A stretch of 64,000 nucleotides of DNA from Hormiphora californensis (GCA_020137815.1 CM035357.1:3616528-3680527); one strand, 5' to 3'. Shown: positions 1-12,441, counted from the stretch's first letter. Notes: generated by a model from the sequence alone, not told the origin. Translations and numbers: made by a program.

Positions 1-6
1 TGAGAG

Positions 7-50
<44 letters not shown>

Positions 51-64
51 AGTGAGAGAGAGAT
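1..64. repeat. GA microsatellite
   Basis: The window opens in a nearly pure GA dinucleotide run, interrupted by a few GGA and GT steps. No coding content is seen. Confidence 0.9.
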
Positions 65-265
65 AAATAGAGATAGAAAGATTGCAGGATAACAATTAAC
101 AATTAACGAGATATGCCGTTAATTATGGCAGTAGCCTAAAGGTGTTACCCCCGTGACACCACATGGGCCCGGGCATCCAAACTAATTTATTTAATTGGTT
201 TTTGGACTAAATTTAATATACGGGTTTTGAACTTTATACTAAAGAATTAGTAAGTGTTTGATATA

Positions 266-437
266 CAGTCGGACCCCGATTTAGGGACACCCTCGGGGGA
301 AAGGCTCTTGTCCACTAAATCGGGGTGTCCACTAAATCGGGGTCAAGTAAGGTTAATTTCCTATATCGGGGAAAAAAAATCCTGTCCCTAAATCGGGGTG
401 CCACTAAATCGGGGGCCCCTAAATCGGGGTCCGACTG
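266..437. mobile_element. pogo-like MITE, TIR CAGTCGGACCCCGATTTA
   Basis: The 172-bp element begins CAGTCGGACCCCGATTTA and ends with the inverse TAAATCGGGGTCCGACTG. It is flanked by TA on both sides, as expected for a TA target-site duplication. The interior repeats the CCACTAAATCGGGGT motif. Related copies lie at 11293-11356, 12621-12693 and 14176-14324, with a 5' fragment starting at 44098. The terminal sequence and TA target resemble pogo/Tigger-type non-autonomous elements; that family assignment is inference. The open frame across it is incidental. Confidence 0.8.
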
Positions 438-881
438 TACAACAAATAGAAACACGTTAGTTTACAAACAAATGTTTCGATCTTGCGATCTCATCTGCTC
501 TCGGTTCCACGCCGATAGAGCTCTCTTGTGGCCTACTGAAACAACCATATTAAGTGTTTGATATATTTAATTTAGAAGATATTTTTCCAAGGAAACTCTT
601 TAGTCTATATTAGATAGATGGAATATTGATTTAGCGATAGAAAGACACTTTTTGGAATCAGAGTGAAGAACGTGTTTTTGTAGTATATTGTTATTACCTA
701 CGTAACTTTTTTAACATTGTTCCAAAAATAACGTTGTTTTCTGGGCTGATAAACTCACAAAATAATTTCAAGTTATCTCTTTCAAATCACAGATTTGTAA
801 ATATTCATGTCCCCTGCATGATAATACAGTCCTTTCACACTAAAATCAAGATATGGATATCAAGATATGGATCGCTCATAA

Positions 882-1728
882 CTAATCGAGGGAAGGACTG
901 GGTGAACCCTTTGGAGGCCCAAATACCCTTTTAAGAAAGTCCACAGGGCTCTCTGTTTGTTGGGGCTGGGCTGGTGCCGTTCTTGGTAGCGGTGAGGGTA
1001 CTGATTGGGGGGTCTCCGGTCCTGACTCCGGGGGAGTTGCAAAGGAGTCTGAAATAAAGGTCGTGTGTGTAAATTAAGATATAAGAATCGAATTAAAGAA
1101 AGTATATTGGATTTATTTTCGATGCTAGGACCCGGTTGAGGATACAAAATAAACACATCTCAATGCTCTGACCACAGTTCTCGCGAAATGAGAATATAGG
1201 GTCAGGCCAATGCTCAGACAGCAAGTACCTGATTCAGGTGGGGATATCTCTTTCCGTTCCACTGGAACGCTCGTGGGAGTGCTACTCTCAGAACCACTGG
1301 AGATTCTTAGGGGGTGTAGGATATCATAGACAGGCATGATAGGGCGTTTCGGGGATGGAGAGCGGCGTACTGGTGGTGCTGGGGGCAAATAAGGTGACAC
1401 AGCTTTTGGAGGAGATGCAGAACCTTGTCCTGGACGTTGCTCAAATCTCTGAGGGTGGTATTAGTTTTGTTAATCATGGGTGTGGACAAATATCCTGTTG
1501 GCACATAAAACGGTACAGGGTGGGGAATAATTCTTGTTACCTCCAGAGCCGCAGAAAGATTCTGTAAATGTTGAGCAAAGGAAGCCCTGTCTTGTTCAGG
1601 TGTATAAACCGTCTTGGCATCAACAGCCCCGTACTTCCTCTCGTACTCCGTCATTATTCGGTTGAGACCGAGGTTGCTTCCCTGCCGTTGAAGAACACGA
1701 TTGAGAGCAGCTGCTTTTTCGGGGTGGT
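882..1728 (-). CDS. 3' end of an unrecognised proline-rich gene (three exons)
   Basis: Three phase-compatible exons read on the minus strand: 1728-1541, 1448-1229 and 1048-882. The acceptors are CCAG, CTCAG and TTTCAG, the donors GAG|GTAACA and TCAG|GTACTT, and the stop is TAG at 884-882. The first exon encodes a helical-looking stretch (HPEKAAALNRVLQRQGSN, then GLNRIMTEYERKYGAVDAK). The second and third are rich in Pro and Ser, with motifs PPVRRSPSPKRP and, near the C-terminus, SPVDFLKRVFGPP. About 190 residues are visible. The upstream exons would fall in the damaged-looking stretch beyond 1735 and cannot be read. I do not recognise the family. Matching phases across two introns and the absence of stops in the joined frame are the evidence that this is real. 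Confidence 0.55.
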
Positions 1729-1734
1729 CTGGTG

Positions 1735-2930
1735 AGGGTACTCGTAGTGAGTGAGTTAACTTTTTTTTTTTTAATAGAAAAAAAATTTTTGGGTAAATTT
1801 TGACAAGGAAGCCCGTTTTGGGTTAACTTTTGGAAAAGCCCCTCCCCTTTTTTTTTCCCCCCCATTTTTGTGGCCAAAATTGTTCCCTGGGTTGAAAAAC
1901 CCAAAAATTAAGGCAGCCCTTTTGCGAGTTGGTTTTAGGGGAGAATGTTTTTATCAAATTTTGGTGATTTGTAACGTGGACTAAGGATGGGGTTCTCCGT
2001 GAAACCTGCAAATATTTTAAAATTCAAGGTTGTGTTTTCCCTGGTTTTGGGCTTGCCTGAAGTTAAAATGGGGATTGGGGGCGTTTGAGGTTCGCCTGAT
2101 TTAGGGGGTTTCGGTTTTTGTGATTTTTGGGATTGTTGAGGGTAGACGCGGTTTCGGAAATGGATCATAAGCGGAAAGGGGGGAAAAGGAAATGGGGGCG
2201 AAAGGTTGCGGGATTAGGGATCGAGCCGTTAGTCCGAAGGGGTTTCCACCTCTTGGGGGGGAAAAGGGGGGGTGCAGCGTAAGGTGAGAGTTTTTTTTTT
2301 AAGTGGCCTAGGGGAGGTAAGAACCCTTTTGCCCTTGTCAATGGGTTAAGGTGGGGGGGTGGACAAGTTTTAGGGGGGGCGTAATGTGAAATCGCAGATT
2401 CAAAACATTTTTGGGGCCGTCACCGCGGGGATGACTGGGGAAAGGAACCGCCGCATAAACGGGGACCCTATTCCTTGGCAATCCCTCCCGGCAGGTCCTG
2501 TGGACAGGGGGTCCCGTTGGGTAAATGGCCTGGGAAAAACCTTTTTTTAAATTGTTTTTTCCGTCTTTTTTAAATTGGGGCATTTCAGTCAGGCAGTTTT
2601 TGGTAAATTGGGGGATTAGTGGATTAAAGTTTTTAAGGTAATTAAAAGGGTTTGGGATTTCAAGTACCTGAATTGAATGGTTCGCTAATCCCTCAGGTAA
2701 TCCACCTCCTCAAAAATAAAAAATGAGTTCCTTCTGCGGATGCTTGATTAATGGATTATTTTCTTTAATTTTGATTTGGTGTATCTTAGGAATTATCTCG
2801 GGGGGCCTGTAGACTTGGGAGGTTTTTTTTCGGCCCATACGCGGACAGGGGAAGTTGAAGTTGCTCCCAAAAAAATTATTTTAATCCCAGTTGTTTTTTT
2901 TTTCTGAGCGGGCGATCACCAATGGTTTAC
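1735..2930. other. low-complexity stretch resembling poor-quality sequence
   Basis: The stretch is full of stretched homopolymers (T14-15, C7, G6-7, A8) and runs such as CCCCTCCCC followed by a long T run. No frame stays coding-like, except a weak proline/lysine-rich patch on the minus strand around 2030-2170. The texture is that of low-quality read ends rather than of a known repeat. Exons of the minus-strand gene to its left may be hidden here. Confidence 0.45.
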
Positions 2931-4524
2931 TCCTTGAGAGGAAATTGTCTTTATGAGTTTGTTGCATTCCTTTCATACCATTAGAAATCTTTAAAGGGAT
3001 CCCCCCAAATTATGCAAGAATTTATTGAAGATTGAATTATGGGTTACTGGAACAGGTAGGCTCTGACAGAGAGGAAGAAGGGCAGACATTGGTGGACTTG
3101 GGTAAAAGGTTTCTGGAAAAGAAGTAATATTCATGGTAAAACCAAAGAAAATGGAACTTTAAATCCTGAAAAAAGAAACGTTACGGGATCATACGGAGCT
3201 TTACACTACAAGTGCAACTTGTTACACTGTAGGATTCCTGGCGATTTATCGCCGTATCCGCATCTGGAATAGTTATGTGTTGTGGAAAGAAATCCCAAAA
3301 ATCAGAAATAATCCCTCATATATCTAACACATGCCAATTCAATTCACATTTTAATCCCTCATATCAAATCATAGGCGAGGATTGAAAGGATCTGTCAGGC
3401 CAATATGCTCTGACAGGAAAGGATCAGAATCAAAGGAGAATCGAAGGAACATTGAAGGCTTGTACCTACCTAGGATACAACAGCCACATGTGAAACATTC
3501 GAGGGAACAGTTCCTGTCGCACCGGAGCCAGAAAAATATAATGTCATCATCGTCAATCACCTAAAAAGGAATCTGGTATTTGACTGTCATCCTCTTAGTA
3601 ACATGACCGGACAGAAATATCCCCCCAGTATCCCGGTAAATCGGGATCCAACGTTGAAGGGAACCATGTAAACTTACCCAGGAGTAAAAAGTAAAGCTAC
3701 TGAAGAAAAAGTAGCTGAGAGAAAATACAAACTGGTGAACCAACTTCCAATCCCTGAGAGAAAGACATTAGCAATTACTTGAGGGTGCTCCTTCATATCA
3801 TAAAATACTACTTCAATTGCTCCTTCATAAAACAAAATACTACATCAATTGCTCCTTTATAAACTTACTCATTAGACTCTTTGTCATAGTCGGAGAAGCA
3901 TGCCGTGATGGATGTAGTTGTGAAGAGAAGGCAAATAAAAAGAGTGTGTCGTAACCAGCACACTTCACTCCCTGAAACAGCATGGAAATTCAGATCCCTG
4001 AAAAACAACACATGGAAATTCAGCTCTAAATGTGTGTTACTAATGAGTTGTAATGTGTGTTACTAATGAGTTGAACACTTGAAGATCTTCAGATCACTTA
4101 TTCATTGGTTGGAGCATTGGTCTAAGACGTAAAGAGGTCCCATTTTCTGATTTGTACCCATATTGTTTATTCAACAGAACTTCAACTATACCTACTTTGC
4201 TAAGCCTGAAGCCAACGTTATACTTAGATTGGCCAATGATCTAGCCCGGCCCACTAATAATAGTATATTTACACCATCATAGTTGTAAGTATAACTCTAA
4301 TTCACAATGTTGACAGACACAATCTTGTCGAATTAAATCGTGAATTACAGTTATTCACGATGTAATTTGACAGCAGCTTGTTTGTTTGTGATTGCTGCGT
4401 CTGGAGGATAACCTGCCCGAAAGAAGTTGAGGCTGCACCGAATGCGCTTATTAGGCGCCCCAGCACGTCAACCACTCCGCCGTACCAAGGCCACCCACCA
4501 ATCAGTTTATACATCAACTTGCTG

Positions 4525-4887
4525 TCAGAGCATTGATCTGACCCTACTCTGAACTCTCATTTCTCTCAAATAATCGAAGCGGGCGAGAACTGTGGTCAGA
4601 TCATTTGCCTGACAGCACCAACTAGCTTTTCTAGTTGTACCTTTGTTGGGCTTGCAGGATAGTAATCGAGAGAGTTTGAAGGTCCGGGCCAGATTGAAAC
4701 ACAGTATCAGTGTCACCACAAACAGGGCAATATTAGGGAACACCCAGGTGCTCCAGGAGAGAATGGGGTTTACCCAACATACTGTAGATTTACTCATGTC
4801 GTAGAACCTGAGAGGAGTTGTGAGTTGTATAGGAAGTGGTGAGATGATCATCAAAGGCATCACCAGTAAAGTTTGGTGAAACTTCAT
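4525..4887 (-). CDS. hypothetical small membrane protein ORF
   Basis: Uninterrupted 120-codon ORF from the ATG at 4887. The N-terminus (MKFHQTLLVMPLMIISPLPI) looks like a signal peptide. A second hydrophobic segment (FPNIALFVVTLILCF, about residues 50-65) could be a membrane span, followed by a basic, Cys-containing tail. I recognise no family. It may be a chance ORF or one exon of a larger gene, since no splice partner was found. Confidence 0.22.
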   Translation of the reverse strand: MKFHQTLLVMPLMIISPLPIQLTTPLRFYDMSKSTVCWVNPILSWSTWVFPNIALFVVTLILCFNLARTFKLSRLLSCKPNKGTTRKASWCCQANDLTTVLARFDYLREMRVQSRVRSML

Positions 4888-5198
4888 TATCAGCTGCCAG
4901 TGCGATGAATGAATGAACGAATGATACCCATGCAATGGGTGGGGGTCTACAAAGTCTGTGTATAATTCCTCTCTACTAAAATTCAGTTCGTATAGTTCTA
5001 CTATTTGTATAGTGATGCATCATTGAATTGTAAATTACACTGTTTACACTTTACAGAATCACACCCCTACCCCTATAATTCTTCAGTCTTGTCTTGTGAT
5101 CCCTATACACGAGAGTTGGTACTATTGCTACCTCTCTGCTTCGCCTCGATCTCGCTCGCACTAGGTGTCAATGACACCAAACACGATAGTTCATGCAG

Positions 5199-5250
5199 TA
5201 GTGTAATCCAGCTTACTGGAGCTATAGCTCCAGTAAGCTGGATTACACTA
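5199..5250. repeat. perfect spacerless palindrome, 52 bp
   Basis: Each arm is 26 bp and the centre is GAGCTATAGCTC, so no loop bases are left unpaired. It lies alone in non-coding DNA about 90 bp left of a TIR element. Similar spacerless palindromes occur at 14006-14104 and 28920-28967. Confidence 0.9.
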
Positions 5251-5342
5251 ATGCATCCCTCCACCACCTCTCAACGAAGAGTACCCGCTTCTCCAGGCTC
5301 TTGTGAGGTGTGGACTGTGGCATATCAGGGATACAGCTGAGA

Positions 5343-6202
5343 GTGTACACTAGGGTGTGCTATTTTTCCCAACTCATAAATCAAATCCAAATTTCACATA
5401 GGTTACCCCTAGAATGAGTTCCTACGATCATTCTAAAACATTTGGTAAAAAAATTTTAGTCCTACCCTGGCCCAATTACGTGGGCCGATGTATGCCCATA
5501 TATGGGCATATTCATATCAAAAAAATGTTTTTTTGGGGTGTTATTTCGAAAAAAACCACACATATGAATCGCCTCATGAGACTCAGTAACAACCATTTTT
5601 TCCAGTCTGCAACCTTCAGAACTCCATTTTTAATGAAAATTTTTTTTGTTTCTTTCTCTTTTTTTCTTGGCAACATTTTCCTACTTTGCAGTATTGTGGA
5701 GACGAATTTTAACTTTTTAAGATTTTATTTGTCAGAATGCAAAATTCCGGTTGTAACCGACTAATTTTGATCTGCTTGACACGATCCCGTTCATGAAAAA
5801 GCTCTCAAAATAGAAGAAAAATACCAAAATGAAATTTTTAGTCAAAAATGAACATTTTTGGTCCAAAATTGAACATTTTTTGGTCCAAAATGACATTTTC
5901 CAGGTCAAAAATGACTTTGGCTAACTTTCACATATCCATCCATCTTATCGGTATCAAACCGCTGAACACGACCCTTTTTCTATAAAAGTTTGATAAAAGA
6001 ACATGCCAAACCCTGGTGGGAAAACACCATAATTACCTTTTTTCGGTAAAAAAGAAAAATTTTTAATCGCCGGCCCACGAATTGACATCACTACCCCAAC
6101 CTTCCTTCAGGATTAGTAGACAAATTTTCCATAATTTCATATCTACCCTTAACTTATTGGCCAAGTCGACAAAATTTTCACTTAGCACACCCTGGTGTAC
6201 AC
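5343..6202. mobile_element. TIR element, GTGTACACTAGGGTGTGCTA ends (copy 1)
   Basis: The left end GTGTACACTAGGGTGTGCTA mirrors the right end TAGCACACCCTGGTGTACAC, giving an 860-bp element. It is repeated almost throughout at 36987-37824 in the same orientation. The interior carries a short tandem motif (ATTTTTGGTCCAAAATG-like units, about 5830-5920). No transposase is visible; frames of up to 116 codons occur in both copies but diverge through indels, so I regard it as non-autonomous. Confidence 0.85.
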
Positions 6203-9200
6203 TGACTGATGTACTTTGATGCACTAGTGATGACAGTGTCGTGTCGAAAGAGAGGGAGAGAGGGAAGGAGAGAGGGAGAGAGGTAACTCGACATGAATAG
6301 AGTTCAGCTTTCTCTGCAGTACACTGTGCCTTGAAATATTGAAATTGTATAACCCGGATTTTGTCCTTGCCAAATGAATATTGCATGTTTTTCATGATGG
6401 TATTGCAGGCGCCTCGTTGCTCCAAGGATCCGTAGGTTTGTGAATAAGTAAACGCCCAGTGAAGCTCATAGAAGAGAGCTGCACATGGTCCACGATCCTT
6501 TGTCTTTCTGCCATTGTGTAGCTTTTCTGCAATCTTCCCTTCACTTTTCCATGTCTCTCACTTGGTGTATCTTTCCACGTGCCGAAAACGGAAGCTAGTC
6601 GATTACCGGAGAGAGAAGAGAAAGAGAGCTAGGCCAAGAAACCGTTAGAGCAGCAGAGAGCGAGCGGAGAAGAGCGAGCGAGCGAAGAGCGAAGAGCGCG
6701 AGAGAATAGATATAGAGAGACTAGGCGCGGAAGCAGATCAGGCGCGCGCGATCGCGAAGCTAATCTATCTCTCGCTCTCTCGATATCGCTTACTATCTCG
6801 ATATCTCTATCTCGCCTTATTCCTCTATGATATGAGTGATCTGCATCTCTCTCTTCTATCTCTTACTCTCTCTCTTCTCTCTCTCTCTCTTCATCATCAT
6901 TTGATCAATTTACCTGTCACCTTACACCAAGATTTGATCATGATTTTTTAATATTTCAAAAGCATTACATATTACAATTATGCAATATTTGGACCGCAGA
7001 AGGAGCAGAGTCCAGTCCGTGTGTTAGATGTTTTGCATGTTATGGGTGGTTTTGTGAGGTATTCCTATTTATCCCACAAATGTATCTATATCTAAAACAC
7101 AGAAAGGTTTGGGTTGGGTGAACGGCTAAAACACTAACAGCTATAGCGCAACACTAACAGCTATAGCGCAACAATATCTTGACTTCGTTATCAATTACAA
7201 AACACTGTACACCATCACGGTTCCAGTCCACACCAGGTCAACTTCACTGAGTATCACTCCAACAGTCAATCGTCAATCGTCAACCACAACCCTTTCTTCT
7301 CCAAGTCCATTCCTTTTATCTGACTTCTTCAGCAGATCACATGACCCGAGCACCTCTACGTGGCAGTCTCTCGTTCTCCCCACTCGTCTCATCGTGATTG
7401 GCTGGGGCGCCCTGACGAGGCTCAGTGCTCTCTTTCCCAGTGTCGTCATCTCCGCTTGGCTGTCGATCACGCCCTCGTGTACTTCTCTCTTTCGTCTGGT
7501 TCTTTTCACTCCGACACTATCTAACCTTACTTATCACTCACATTTCAAAACCTTCTCTTTCAGCTCTCGTTCCATTTCACCTCACAAGCAAACAAAATTA
7601 AACCTCACTATACTTTCAAGATATAACAAAGAACTAGGGCATTTCAGTTTCCTGAGCACACTAACTAACTACAACAAAATTATAACTCAAGTTTAGAACA
7701 ATGGGGTGGCAACCCGCATATTCAGATTTATAAATTTTATAGTTTTCAGTAGATGCAGGTTATAAAAAGGGTCCAATCCACCATATTCTTTAACATTTTA
7801 TAGTTTGTACAGCAGGGTTTAAAATGCAACAATCACAGCACTTTGTCTTGTAATAGTTTGTCCACAAAAGGGGTGAGGTCAGGGTAGCATATTGGTTATA
7901 TTAGGTTTTACCAAATACGCTTGGAACGTGTTAGGTGCCAGCTAAGCAGTTAATAAGGTTATTAAAGAATTATTGCCTAATGTGACCTATAAAGTTTTAT
8001 GAGTGGAATAAGGATTTATAAGATAGTGGACCCCGATTACCGGGCCGACTTTACGAGATTTTTCCCGATTGTTTGCGGGGGTATAAGTTTCGTTGTAAAC
8101 TGCTTTGTTCGCTTTTAAACTGATAGCATGAATTTCCTGGTGAAGTGTTTACATAACATTACGGGAAAATTATAACTTTTTGCCATTTGGTCAGAAGGAG
8201 AAGTCTTGACGGAGAGGACTGAAATTAGAGAAAACAGATGAAATTTGATACTCGTACACCGATTAGGCCCAGATCGGGAAGTTAGGGGATAAAATCGGTT
8301 GTTACGCAATTAGCCGTTGAGTTGCGGATATGCCGATTGAACACTGTTTCTCGCAACTTTGGGATCCGATAGGACTCTGGTGTCCTCAAAAAGTTTTAAA
8401 TTCTTTTTTTATTTTTATGCAGGCATGATAATGCCTCATTAGCGCTTACATTAGGGTGTTGTTCACATTAGGTTTTATGAATTTTTCATATATGTTTCAC
8501 TGTATTCAGTAAATGATGCCTACCCAGATACGGGAACGTCCCCATCCGGGAAATGGCTTCCCTGAGGTTCCACGTTCCGGCAATGTTTTCCGTGTGTGAC
8601 TTATAACTGTAAATGATTATTTTCAAGAGTGAAATTATGTGGTAAGGTGGCTTCAAATATGAGCGTTATTGTCGGGTGCATTATCGATCGGACGGCGGAG
8701 GACATGAACAGAGAAAGTGACAGATGATGTTGAAAAGTTAAACAGCTGGAGTAAGTTAGGAGGACAAAAATTCGTGTTTATGACACTTCCCGTTTTGATT
8801 TGCCGGTTTTGATGATTTGTTTCTTTCTTCCTCAAACTTTTGGACATACCTTACTCTCGTTTTTTAGTAAGAAACTTTTTTATAAGAAACTTTTCAAATG
8901 TAAATCACACAATTCAGAGACACCACAACAAAATAGAACACCCCTAACTTGTTTAGTTTCTTGATAAAGGAGAAATTCTTTTTGTTTTTGGATTGCTTAC
9001 ACCTGTAGTTTCCTAGAAAAAAAGTTTCTTATTTAAAAGTTTCTTGAAATATGCGAGCTTAATTAACGAGAGTAAGGTATATGACCCTCTGGGCCTCAAA
9101 GCCGGTTAACACTTGATAAGTTCTTGGTTTTTTTGTGATGAAATCCCCTGTTCGCGGCTAAAGTGTAGGGGTGATTGCTTCACCAATTAGTTTTTATAAT

Positions 9201-9336
9201 TAGCTTTCTTTTTTCAGCTGTCTCAACCTCAACCTCATAATGCAGACTGAGACACTATCTCAGATAGAGGGATACGTTCCCCAGCCTGGGTTATTACATA
9301 TTAGTTTTCCACTTTTCCATGCAATTGTTTTTTCAG
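6203..9336. other. no gene seen; GA/CT-rich and AT-rich DNA
   Basis: 6240-6900 holds purine- and pyrimidine-rich low-complexity DNA. A 23-bp unit, ACACTAACAGCTATAGCGCA with flanking bases, is duplicated at about 7130-7172. The first coding exon of the downstream G-alpha gene should lie upstream of 9337. I searched for the expected N-terminal helix and hydrophobic lead-in to the P-loop and could not place it. Confidence 0.5.
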
Positions 9337-12300
9337 GTGCTGGCGAGTGTGGTAAAAGTACTTTTCTCAAGCAGATGCAAATTATCGTGGGAGGAGGCTT
9401 CAAAACTGAGCAGGTATAATTTTGTGTGGCTCATTTTATCTCGATCGGCGTGCTCTGTGATGGTTCGGTGGATCAAGTAAATTTGATAAAACTTGTTCTA
9501 ATATCTTCTAACACCTTCTTTTCAATCTCTCGGCCATTTATCTCCCTGTCTTTAAACTTGTCTTAAAAATTCCCCGAAGCTTCTAATATTTGACATCTCT
9601 CCTATCTTCCATAAAGACAAATTCTGGAATGGTTTTCTAATAGAATCAAAGTTTTATAGAATCAAAGTTTTATAGAATTATCAATTATTTCAAACTTCAT
9701 GAAACCCCCTTCTAAAAGAGAAATAAAAATTACAACTTTACTGTTGTTATGTTCTAACCCTCCCTTTACATTTGTAAAACACAGTCTAGCCAGGCAACTT
9801 TACTTTCTAAAAGAGAAATAATAAAAATAACAACTGCAGGTAGAGTTTTACAAGAAAGTGGTCCACAAGAATATCCACCAATCAGCGGCGTCCATAGCAA
9901 CCGCCATGGTTACCCTAGGAATACCATTCACAGAAGAGGTATATTAGTTAGCTTGTATTAATTAGCACATATTATTATTAATCTGTTTAGTGTCTGATCC
10001 AGACCCCATTTTGATTCTCAGCAGGAACCGACCGAAACAAGTAAACAACCAATCAGAACTCGTTATTTAGGTCACGTGACTCTTTTTACCAGCTAAATAA
10101 CATCCAACAGAGTCTTGCCACGGAGATCCAGGACGTGGTGACGTCATTCAACGAGAAGTCCATCCCAGAGCTACTTCCAGCCCAATACTTCCCACTCATC
10201 AAGAGACTCTGGAGCGATCCCAAAGCTCAGGAGTGTTTCGATAGACGTAGTGAGTTCCAGGTAATAGTAGGGGTTATTTCGTAACCAATGTTTTTATCCA
10301 GCTATACTGATACTGCCAGAGCTAAGAGCATCTCAGCCTCAAAAACAGTTATCTCACACCTTTCAGCAACCTTTCTACAGTACCCAATTTTGCTAGTTTA
10401 GCCTTTTATGGGCAGTCGTGGGTTAATAAGGTTTAATTAACATTTTGCCTGTTCATATAGTTCAAAATCTACATTAGATCCAGATGTAGATCCACATTTA
10501 CACCGAATCAAGAGTCTATTACCATGCAAGTAGTAGAATGGGAAGAAGGATTAAAAGCAAACAGTGTTAACTAAATTATTCCATACTTCTATCTCTTTCA
10601 GCTGCTAGACTCCGCCAAATACTTCCTAAACCGAGTACCAGAGGTTGAGCAGTCAGGCTACACACCAACAGAACAAGACATTGTCAGGTAAACACACCAA
10701 CAGAACAAGACATTGTCAGGTAAAATAATAATAGTTTGCCAGGCTACACACCAACAGAACAAGACATTGTCAGGTAAACACACCAACAGAACAAGACATT
10801 GTCAGGTAAACACACCAACAGAACAAGACATTGTCAGGTAAACACACCAACAGAACAAGACATTGTCAGGTAAAATAATAATAGTTTGCCAGGCTACACA
10901 CCAACAGAACAAGACATTGTCAGGTAAACACACCAACAGAACAAGACATTGTCAGGTAAATGTAATAATAGAACAAGAAATTGTCAGGTAAACACACCAA
11001 CAGAACAAGACATTGTCAGGTAAATATAATAACACACCAACAGAACAAGACATTGTCAGGTAAACACACCAACAGAACAAGACATTGTCAGGTAAATATA
11101 ATAACACACCAACAGAACAAGACATTGTCAGGTAAACACGCCAACAGAACAAGACATTGTCAGGTAAATATAATAATAGCTTGCCAGGCTACACACCAAC
11201 AGAACAAGACATTGTCAGGTAAATGTAATAATATAGCCATGAATACTGCAAGCGATTCTGATAGTTCGGCTGATTCATATGATATGGTTATACAGTCGGA
11301 CCCCAATTTACCGGAACCCCGATTTACCGGAACCCCGATTTACCCGGGTCCGACTGTATACCAGATCATGACTATAACATATTGTAGGACTCGGGTTAAA
11401 ACAACGTCTGTGATCGAAGAGAATTTCAAGGTTGACAAAGTCATTCTGAGGATCATTGACGTTGGAGGACAGAGAGCAGAGAGGAGGAAATGGATTTCCT
11501 GTTTTGCGGTAAGGGACCGGGAATTCATTACTTCTGATCCGTATCGCACACAGACAAAACAATTGATTGACTTTTGGCTCTCACGCCGGAGATGGCCAAT
11601 CAAAGGCCTTTATTTCGAAATCCAGGCTTCAGATTGGCTCTCACACAGGAGATGGCCCTGATGGATTGATATTTACCCAATGTATTTACCCCACTTACAC
11701 TCTATTCTCTCAGGATGTGACATCTGTGTTGTTCCTTGCATCCCTCTCTGAATACGATATGAAGTTAGCTGAAATGAAATCGAGAAACAGAACCGAGGAG
11801 AGTCTTCAGGTATTATAACATCACGGGTGTAATTAGAATTAACTAGTGTCTCGGGTATTTATTTTGCTTTTTTCTAATTGACAAACAACGTGGCTTTTTC
11901 TAACATGACAAACAACATGAAAACGCAACTCAAATTGTGAACTCTGAAAAGTCAACAGGACAAAAACTTGGAAGACAGCTCGACTACTGCTACATGGGTT
12001 ACAAAACACCTATAAATATCTACAATTGGACAACAACTGTACCAGACCTATATCGACAACACTTGACTGATACCATGTGACGACTCTGATCACGAGTAAT
12101 TTCAGCTGTTTCGGACTATTGTGGGGTACCCCTGGTTCCGTCAATCCTCTCTCATCTTGTTCCTTAACAAAAGGGACCTATTCGAGGAGAAAATACCGAA
12201 ATCCAACCTCGCTGATTTTTTCCCCGCATTTTCCGGGAAGCCTGGAAACATCGAAGAGGCCCTTGAGTTTATGATGCTCCTCTTTCAAAATGGTTTTGCC

Positions 12301-12441
12301 AACTCTCTCAATGGGGCAACTGACAGGGCGTTGTTCTTACATATCACCTGTGCCACAGACACTAAAAACATTCGCAAGGTGTTCGAGGATGTAAAAACTA
12401 CCATTTTGAGAAAAAATATCAGCGAACTAAACCTTGGATAG
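9337..12441 (+). CDS. Heterotrimeric G-protein alpha subunit, Gq-like (first exon not found)
   Basis: The GTP-binding alpha subunit that couples receptors to effectors at the plasma membrane. Exons are 9337-9413, 9840-9938, 10093-10260, 10602-10687, 11388-11508, 11714-11809 and terminal 12106-12441 (stop TAG), and all intron phases agree. The P-loop reads GAGECGKST, where most family members have Ser in place of Cys. The helical domain follows. Switch I has RVKTTSVI, with the conserved Arg and Thr. Switch II has [12 protein letters not shown] with the catalytic Gln. The guanine-specificity motifs are FLNKRD and TCATDT. The linker and NRTEES before LFRTIV resemble Gq rather than Gi or Gs. The C-terminal tail ends SELNLG. 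The N-terminal exon, carrying the lipidation site, is missing from what I can see. A second terminal exon lies at 15113-15445. Confidence 0.92.
10656..11226 (+). repeat. minisatellite of the G-alpha exon 4 end plus 5' splice site
   Basis: The last 26 bases of exon 4 and the first bases of its intron (ACACCAACAGAACAAGACAT then TGTCAG|GTAAA) are repeated about 15 times in tandem, one copy degenerate. The basic unit is 32 bp. Longer variants include an AT-rich spacer, and three of them begin TTTGCCAG|GCTACACACC, copying more of the exon behind an AG. Every full unit holds a consensus donor CAG|GTAAA. Reading past the first donor in the exon frame meets TAA at once. Confidence 0.95.
11293..11356. 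mobile_element. pogo-like MITE, short copy
   Basis: A 64-bp copy with CAGTCGGACCCC and GGGTCCGACTG ends flanked by TA. It sits 31 bp upstream of the acceptor of G-alpha exon 5 (11388), where a branch site would normally be. Confidence 0.8.

Larger units (their letters stand above)
2931..5342. other. mostly non-coding; degenerate repeat fragments
   Basis: No convincing gene apart from the small ORF listed at 4525-4887. Around 3595-3655 a segment containing ATCCCGGTAAATCGGGATCC looks like a decayed pogo-like MITE end. Short direct repeats occur near 3790-3860 (CTTCAATTGCTCCTTCATAAA units) and 4030-4075. Confidence 0.5.

Noticed and set aside
5414-5764. 116-codon ORF repeated in part at 37058
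   Set aside because: It lies within the TIR element, and the two copies differ by indels that break the shared frame, so it is not under coding constraint.
6063-6425. 120-codon minus-strand ORF
   Set aside because: It crosses the border of the TIR element and a GA-rich stretch; no splice or family evidence.
10981-11661. 226-codon open frame through the G-alpha intron
   Set aside because: It is the donor minisatellite read in one frame, joined to the MITE and exon 5.
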